Source of the DNA: Voacanga thouarsii
Lineage: Eukaryota; Streptophyta; Magnoliopsida; Gentianales; Apocynaceae
Reading direction: 5' to 3'
Length of the DNA: 64,000 bases
NCBI GenBank assembly: GCA_026120185.1
Contig: JANUWF010000008.1
Coordinates: forward strand, 496,001-560,000
In this document: positions 58,544-64,000 of the stretch, piece by piece
Layout of the letters: each line of letters starts with the position of its first letter
Numbering within the stretch: position 1 is the first letter of the stretch
Program-made: the position numbers and the translations under genes
Notes under the pieces: model-generated
What the model was told of the DNA's origin: nothing
Database searches by the model: none
What the model saw: the letters and a program-made list of their open reading frames with translations, nothing else

Positions 58544-60085
58544 TGATATCAGAGCCATGAATTACAAAGCTGCCATGGTTGGCTCCAATTTGGCTTCTTC
58601 TAGTGCCACACATTTGAAGAAAGTTCCCAGCCATCTCCAATTGCACCCATGGCTGAAAGCCCTCTACAAATTACCATTCATAAATTAAATGGTAAAAACT
58701 ATTTGGAGTGGTCCCAATCGGTGTGCTTGGTGATTGATGGCAAAGGAAAACTAGGTTTTTTGAATGGAGAAGTCAGTCCCCCAGCTGTGAATGATCCAAG
58801 ATACCAGCAATGGAGATAGGAAAACTCTGTGATTATCGCTTGGCTTATTAATTCCACGGAACCAACTCTTGGGAAGCCTTTCATGTTTTTACCAACTGCC
58901 TGTGACGTTTGGGAGGATGTTAGAGAGACATACATTGATCTAGAGAATCATTCTCAATTATTCAAGTTCAATACTCGAGTGTGGCAGATGCAATAAGGTG
59001 ATAGAGAGGCAACCGCCTATTTTAATGACATGATGACTATGCGGCAGGGATTGGATATGTTTGAAGATGAATTATGGAAGAGTCCAAATGCTTTCCTCAA
59101 TGGAGACTTCAAGGAGAAAGTCTACATGGAGGCACCATCTGGTTTTACTAAGCAGCTCGGATTCAAGGTATGTAGGATTCAAAAATCACTATATGGTCTT
59201 AAGCAGTCACCTAGAGCATGGTTTGAAAGATTTACCAAGTCTGTGAAGGATTAGGGCTATAATTAGGAACAGTCTTATCACACCCTCTTCACAAAAGCCT
59301 CTACTAAAGACGAGATCTCAATTTTGATTGTCTATGTGGATGAAATAATTCTGACAAGAGATGATGAAGAAGAAATGAGCCGATTGAAGTGAGTTTGGCC
59401 ACAAAGTTCGAAATCAAGGATTTGGGGCAAACTAAGATACTTTTTGGGAATAGAAATTGCGAGATCAAAGAGAGGAATAGTGGTGATGCAACGAATGTAT
59501 ATCTTAGATCTCCTAAAAGAAACCGGTATGATCGAGTGCAAACTAGTTGTCACCCTAATTTAAGCCAATGTGAAGCTTGGACAAGTGAAAAATGGATTTC
59601 CTGTGGATACTGGTAGATATCATAGATTAGTGGGAAAGTTAATTTATTTATCCCATACTCGACCACACATTGCATTTGTTATGAGTCTGGTAAGTCAATT
59701 CATGCACTCTCATTGTTAGGAGCATCTTGAGGACGTGTTTTGGATTCTTCAATATTTGAAAGCAACTCTAGGGAAAGGCCTGTTTTTCAGCAAGAATGCG
59801 AATAGAGGAATTGAAGTCTATACTGACGCAGATTGGGCAGGTTTAGTGATTGATAGGAGATCAACATCTGGATAACCATTGTAAGGGGTGATTTGCTTAC
59901 TTGGAGAAGTAGAAAAACAAGGTGTTATCACTAGAAGTAGTGCCGAAGCAGAACTTCATTAGGTGGCTCAAGGAGCATGTGACGTACTCTGGCTAAAGCG
60001 AGTTCTAGAAGAGATTAAAAGATCACTCAGTCTCCCTATGAAGTTGTATTGTGAGAGAATGTGAAGTTTTGTGAGTAGATGATAA
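58544..60085 (+). pseudogene. Ale-like copia with gag joined directly to RT
   Basis: The gag start region (58645-59060) reads 'KLNGKNYLEWSQSVCLVIDG', then 'PTACDVWEDVRETYIDLEN'. It then joins within one open frame (59030-59254) to RT: 'AFLNGDFKEKVYMEAPSGF', 'IQKSLYGLKQSPRAWFERF'. Protease, integrase and early RT are missing. Further on, 'ILIVYVDEIILT' has YVDE instead of YVDD; '[20 protein letters not shown]' and the RNase H start 'VYTDADWAG' follow, ending after 'MKLYC' where homologues read YCDN. The 3' end and 3' LTR are lost. Several stops. Confidence 0.82.
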
Positions 60086-60182
60086 TTCTCGGGAATTGGA
60101 AATCACTTCAATTGAAATTTTTTCCAATTGAGTTGAGAATTTAAAAAAAAAAAAAAAAAAAAATTGCTATCCAAGAACACCC

Positions 60183-60921
60183 TTAGTCCTTAAAAAAAGC
60201 TATTGCATCATAATTAGACCTCAGCCACATCCAACCATAGTTTTCTACCAAAATTTGCATGTGCCAATCACATGCCATTTAGTATACTAATAGATCAGTC
60301 ATCTCACAACAATTTTTAAAAATAATGTTAAATAGTGATGTTTTCTTTTTTTTCTTTTTTCCTTCCTTTGTTATCCTAAATCTACTCCCAATTCCAACCC
60401 CAGCCATCACTGTTATTTACTCTGTCCCACAACATAGCCACTGTAATCATCTCTTCTGCAAATACAATTGCTGCTACTAGCTCTCTCCATACTGCAGCCA
60501 CCACCGCCATCTTCATTTCCACATCATAACTATTGCTACAAACTCACACCAAACTGCAGCCGCATTAAATTCTACGAGCAACAATCTAGAGGGCAAAGCT
60601 TCAAAAGATGAAAGCCGTGAAAAGCAAGCTGCTTAAGAAATTCAAGATCATTTAAACAAGAGAGTATCCAAAACCAATAAAGTTCTCCACGCCAATACAT
60701 CTCACAGGTATATTCCAATTTGCCACTCAAATTAGATTTTGGAGTTCGCATAAGATCGTGATGTGCAAATTGAAATTAGGATTGGGTTTGAAAAGATGTT
60801 TTTTAGAGAGAGAGAGAGAGAGAGAGTAAAAGAAAAAGTTATTAATCATAGCTATGTGAAAGAATGAAGTGAAATGACTATTGGCATCTCGTAACAATGC
60901 AAAAACATAGTTTAGGGATAT
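60183..60921. other. Non-coding stretch with AG microsatellite
   Basis: Pyrimidine-rich 60340-60480 with 'gccaccaccgccatc'-type text, then a short ATG frame at about 60608 (MKAVKSKLLKKFKII-stop). An (AG)n run lies at about 60808-60828. Nothing can be assigned to a gene with confidence. Confidence 0.4.
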
Positions 60922-61417
60922 TGTAATCGTATTAGACCACCTTTAGTATGTGGGGAAAAATCATGCATGTCATATTGTTTTATACTACATTTGATGATTT
61001 GAACTATTTTCATGAAAATATCAGTTTGTTGTTGCATGAATTAATTGTCGTGTTATTTGAGTTAGTTGAGTTTTATTTTATTGAGGAGAATTTATTAGAA
61101 AGAGGATGGAGCAAGTGAGTAGGAATCAAGGAAATTTATTAGGAGAATATTTACCAAGAATTATTGTGGAATAGTGGTTAGAGCTTGGTGTGTATTCTTT
61201 GATAACTTGAGTTCAAATCCCAACTCTTGCAAATCCTTTCCCTTTTCACTTTTGATAAACCCTTTTTCCCTTGTTTTCCCTTCCCTTGGCCGAAAATCCT
61301 AGGGGCTGCTGCCTTCTTATTTTCCAATTTCCTAAAATAGGGGTTTTTGATTATTTTAGGTTTTATTAAAAAGAATTTAATATAAATTAAATTCCTAATA
61401 TTCTCTAATTAATATTT
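60922..61417 (+). repeat. 5' part of a gypsy LTR (33285 family), interrupted
   Basis: Starts TGTAATCGTATTAGACCACC and is colinear with 33285-33810 and 40462-41000 (ccacctttagtatgtgg, ggaaaaatcatgcatg, the tRNA-like segment, 'gccgaaaatcctaggggctgc'). It breaks off at 61417 in 'taatatttt', where a minus-oriented LTR starts. Confidence 0.75.
61160..61232 (+). other. tRNA-like segment in gypsy LTR (copy 3)
   Basis: A-box-like tggaatagtgg at 61167-61177 and B-box-like agttcaaatcc at 61210-61220, again 43 bp apart, in a copy of the LTR that is clearly diverged from the other two. Confidence 0.5.
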
Positions 61418-64000
61418 TGTAACACCCCACGACTACGTACCCTAAAAGGACGGGGATGTCGCCCCGTCCCGTAGGACAAGGGGTCTTTAGAACGAAGTAT
61501 AAAATATAAAGGCAATCTCCAAAAGGATCAACTTAGATAAATAAAGAAATATTCTTATTACATCAGGCTCAACTTGGAGCAAAACGGAATAAAACAAAAT
61601 ATTATTTAGAAGCATAAGCAATAAATGTCTCCTAGAACGGATAGAGAAAATAGCAAAAGCTTCAACTATTACATGCCCCGCTGACTCAGCACAGTCTATC
61701 CCCTGAAAACATGATGTAAAACAGTGTGAGAATAAATCTCAATAAGTCCTGTGTGTGCACATGGTGTTTTTAAATAGTTCGTGTATGCAAAAAGTGTAAA
61801 ACATTTGTAAAAATAATTTGGCAAGTCATAAACAATCTCTTTTCGCAAGGAGTGGGTTTTTCTCAATGTCACACTTTGTACAAAATAAATCCTCCACTCG
61901 GATAAAAGTCATGTCACCACACGTTGGGCTCCATGAGAACAAGTTGGCCAAGGCACCACACTTTGTGCACCTTGTCCGGACCAGATTACCACACGTTGGG
62001 CGTTCTGATCAAGGTGAGTGTACAGCTCACCGGATGAGATACTCTTCCATCTCTACACCCAACAAAACCATCCGGGTGTCCATGCCGGGAATATAAATAA
62101 TACATTTCATGTATAATGCTAGCTCGGACCGGTCTGACCAACCAACACTATCGCCTTTTCAAGCAGAGTTCATCTTCTGGAGGTGGCCTCCTGCCAGAAG
62201 ACTTACGCTAGCCCTCCAAGACTAGTATTGTTAGCCTACCCTTATTGAGTACTCAACGAACATATCCGTCAATTCCTGATTCAAAATATTTTCAAACCTT
62301 GGCTTTGTAAAACGTGGTTTTCTTTAAAAGATATTTCTAAAAATTTGAGGAAAAGAATAGTTTCTTGATAAAACCGTTAGTTTGACAAAACCGTTTAAAG
62401 AATAAATATCCACGTTTACAACCCAAGCAAACATAGTTTAACAAAAGCTTTACAAAGCTTCACAACATAGACTTGCCATCACAACCTTTAACAAAACAGT
62501 TTATAAAAGGACTTACCATCACAACGTTTAGCAAAAGAGTTTATGCAAGGACTTACTTGATATGCCTCAGATAAATGCGATAAAAATCACCGCTGGCTTT
62601 CCTCAATTATCCTCCTGATCTAAACCATATAATATCATGATCAGGGTCTCAATTAATTCAAACATGCTCTAATCCCATTTATTTTCATAACAATTCGCAA
62701 TCTCCTATTTAATTCCAAGTAAACTATTCAATCCCCAAAGATCAAATACTACGACCACATGTTTATCTCGCTAATAAACACCATTAAACTTTACTTCCGA
62801 CATCAAGGGAGGGTATTCCCTTACCTTGCAACTACCGGGTAATGAGGTCTCGATGCTCCTATGGTGATCGTCCCGAGTTCGCTTGAAAAGAAGAGAGAAG
62901 CTACCTCCTTTGCTTCACTTGACCGAAAATTTAGGAAGAAGAGGAAATCAACCTCTATAGGGCGTGATTTAAGGGTAGAAGAAAGAGAAAATATTCATTA
63001 GAGAAAACGGCATCAAGAGGTCGAAAGGATTTGTGCTTACCTTAAGGTGTGTTCGATTTTTGCTTGGAATAACTCTTGTGTTTTCGAAAATTTGCTGAGA
63101 GATGTTGCTGAAATTTTCGTGTAGAATGGAGAGGGTAAACGGTTGTTATGATTTAAAGTTGGAGAAGATTGGTTTAGGGTTAGATGGTGATGTTTAGATA
63201 GACTCCTAATGGCTTTAGGTTTCTTGGACAGCAAAGGCGAAATTTCAGCTTGCGCGCGCCTCCTTGCTGCCGATTTTAGGGGAGTTTTATTTATGGAGGA
63301 GAAAATTCTGCAATTTTGCTCCTCTATGCTGGCCGAACTACTGCTCAAAGGAAGGGCTGAATGTGTTCAGAATTTTGGACCAAACAAGGAAGAGTTTGAG
63401 TGAGTTTTGATGACTGAAAAATCCTGTGCAAGTGCTGTGAAAATTCTGTGCAAGTGTAGCAAGTTTTGGACTGGTTTGGCTGCTATAATTCTATAGAAAT
63501 TTCCAGAGGAAAATTGAGGGTTTTAGGCGCTGAAAATAGCTTGTTCAGCTGGGGTTTTTCAGTGAATGATGTGTGCAGAATTTCGGTTGAAGTAGGAACA
63601 TAAAGCTGGCTGAAAATCCTGCACAAAGCTGTCCGAATTTTCTGTGTATATGCTGGACGAATTTCAGTGTTTTTGTGTGAATAAAATTCTGGTTTTGTGC
63701 AGCTAAGGTAGTTGAATTGTTAAGGAGTGTTCTAGGTGGTTTGAGCTAGGATTTTCAGAGTTGGATTGTAGCTAAAGATGGCTGGAATTTCGGACAGCTT
63801 ATGTAGATACAAAGCTGCCGAAATTCAGCTAGGAAAAGGAAGAAATCCTAGTTGAATTTGGATTGAAATAAAATCTGGTTTTATCAAGGATTTGGATAGG
63901 ATTTCCTCTAGTCCTAGAAGAGTTTGGATTAAGCTACAAGTCCTCCAAGAAGTGGCGGCACTTGCTGGAATTTTTTTCCAGATTTTTAGCTAACATTCTA
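61418..64000 (-). repeat. Long gypsy LTR in minus orientation, runs off the window
   Basis: Begins TGTAACACCCCACG (the inverted GGGGTGTTACA LTR end) followed by the inverted 'acaaggggtctttag' terminal box. On the minus strand 62170-62240 reads 'actagtcttggag', 'gtcttctgg' and 'gaggccacctccagaagatg', colinear with 34255-34330 and 42955-43015. Possible TSD left copy tattt (61413-61417). It is either a solo LTR or the 3' LTR of an element extending to the right. Short frames near 63037-63403 lie inside the LTR and are not considered genes. Confidence 0.78.

Larger units (their letters stand above)
58306..60182. mobile_element. Tourist-like inverted-repeat element carrying a copia insertion
   Basis: The left end gggtgtgattggattgcaa (58306-58324) and the inverted right end ttgctatccaagaacaccc (60164-60182) agree at 16 of 19 positions. 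The flanks 'tga' and 'tta' could be a decayed 3-bp TSD as in PIF/Harbinger MITEs. Almost all of the interior is an unrelated plus-strand copia remnant (58366-about 60085), so the MITE itself is only about 150 bp. Confidence 0.5.

Noticed and set aside
60608..60650. Short ATG frame MKAVKSKLLKKFKII, reminiscent of a basic N-terminus of a plant gene
   Set aside because: Only 15 codons before a stop; downstream frames give no domain. Too little to call a gene or pseudogene.
63037..63403. Open frames of 103 and 64 codons near the right edge
   Set aside because: They lie inside the long LTR starting at 61418, have no recognisable domain and overlap antisense to each other.

Overview
The window is nuclear DNA of a flowering plant, most likely a eudicot. 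It is AT-rich and almost entirely made of degenerate LTR retrotransposons and MITEs, with one recognisable host gene of spliced, plant-type architecture. Nothing bacterial or viral-genomic is present. Nearly all other open frames are decayed gag/pol remnants or chance frames in LTRs.

Layout. 1-3635: minus-strand gypsy-type 5' LTR and internal flank, interrupted by a 2.0-kb solo LTR (565-2566, TSD ttatt). 3636-6315: plus-strand gypsy remnant (protease, then directly the pol tail, PPT and 3' LTR). 7217-8193: related 5' LTR with PBS. 10650-23790: minus-strand Ty1/copia element with both LTRs, PBS, gag-PR-IN-RT-RH remnants and a long leader carrying a remarkable repeat array. Its RNase H is split by a 3,849-bp solo LTR (12760-16608, TSD acaca). 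23791-27223: interior and 3' LTR of an unclassified LTR element. 27224-31334: pol tail and 3.8-kb 3' LTR of a chromovirus-like gypsy element. 31335-46552: a second minus-strand copia, split inside its integrase by a 10.5-kb plus-strand Tekay/Del-like gypsy element (33285-43750), which is itself split by a 1.0-kb solo LTR (37462-38463).

47920-53333 holds four phase-compatible 3' exons of a TOM1-like (TOL) GAT-domain gene on the minus strand, with a 3.7-kb MITE-containing intron. The 5' (VHS) exons are not found. Just upstream of its first visible exon is a gutted mini-copia (53458-54682, TSD attcc) with a TA-flanked Stowaway-like MITE in one LTR. 54683-64000 is again repeats: an old ~0.85-kb-spaced duplication, an LTR fragment, a Tourist-like inverted-repeat element holding an Ale/Retrofit-like copia with a gag-RT deletion, and two nested long LTRs running off the edge.

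Most interesting signals: (1) a paired 14-bp near-palindrome (acctggcacc[a/g]ggt type) with 24-25-bp pitch and often a 73-bp superperiod, found in the leader of a copia element and in LTRs of other families; (2) a tRNA-like segment with A- and B-box motifs at tRNA spacing in three copies of one gypsy LTR family; (3) an acidic 182-codon ORF between PBS and gag start of the Tekay-like element. All family calls are by reading motifs; no database search was possible.
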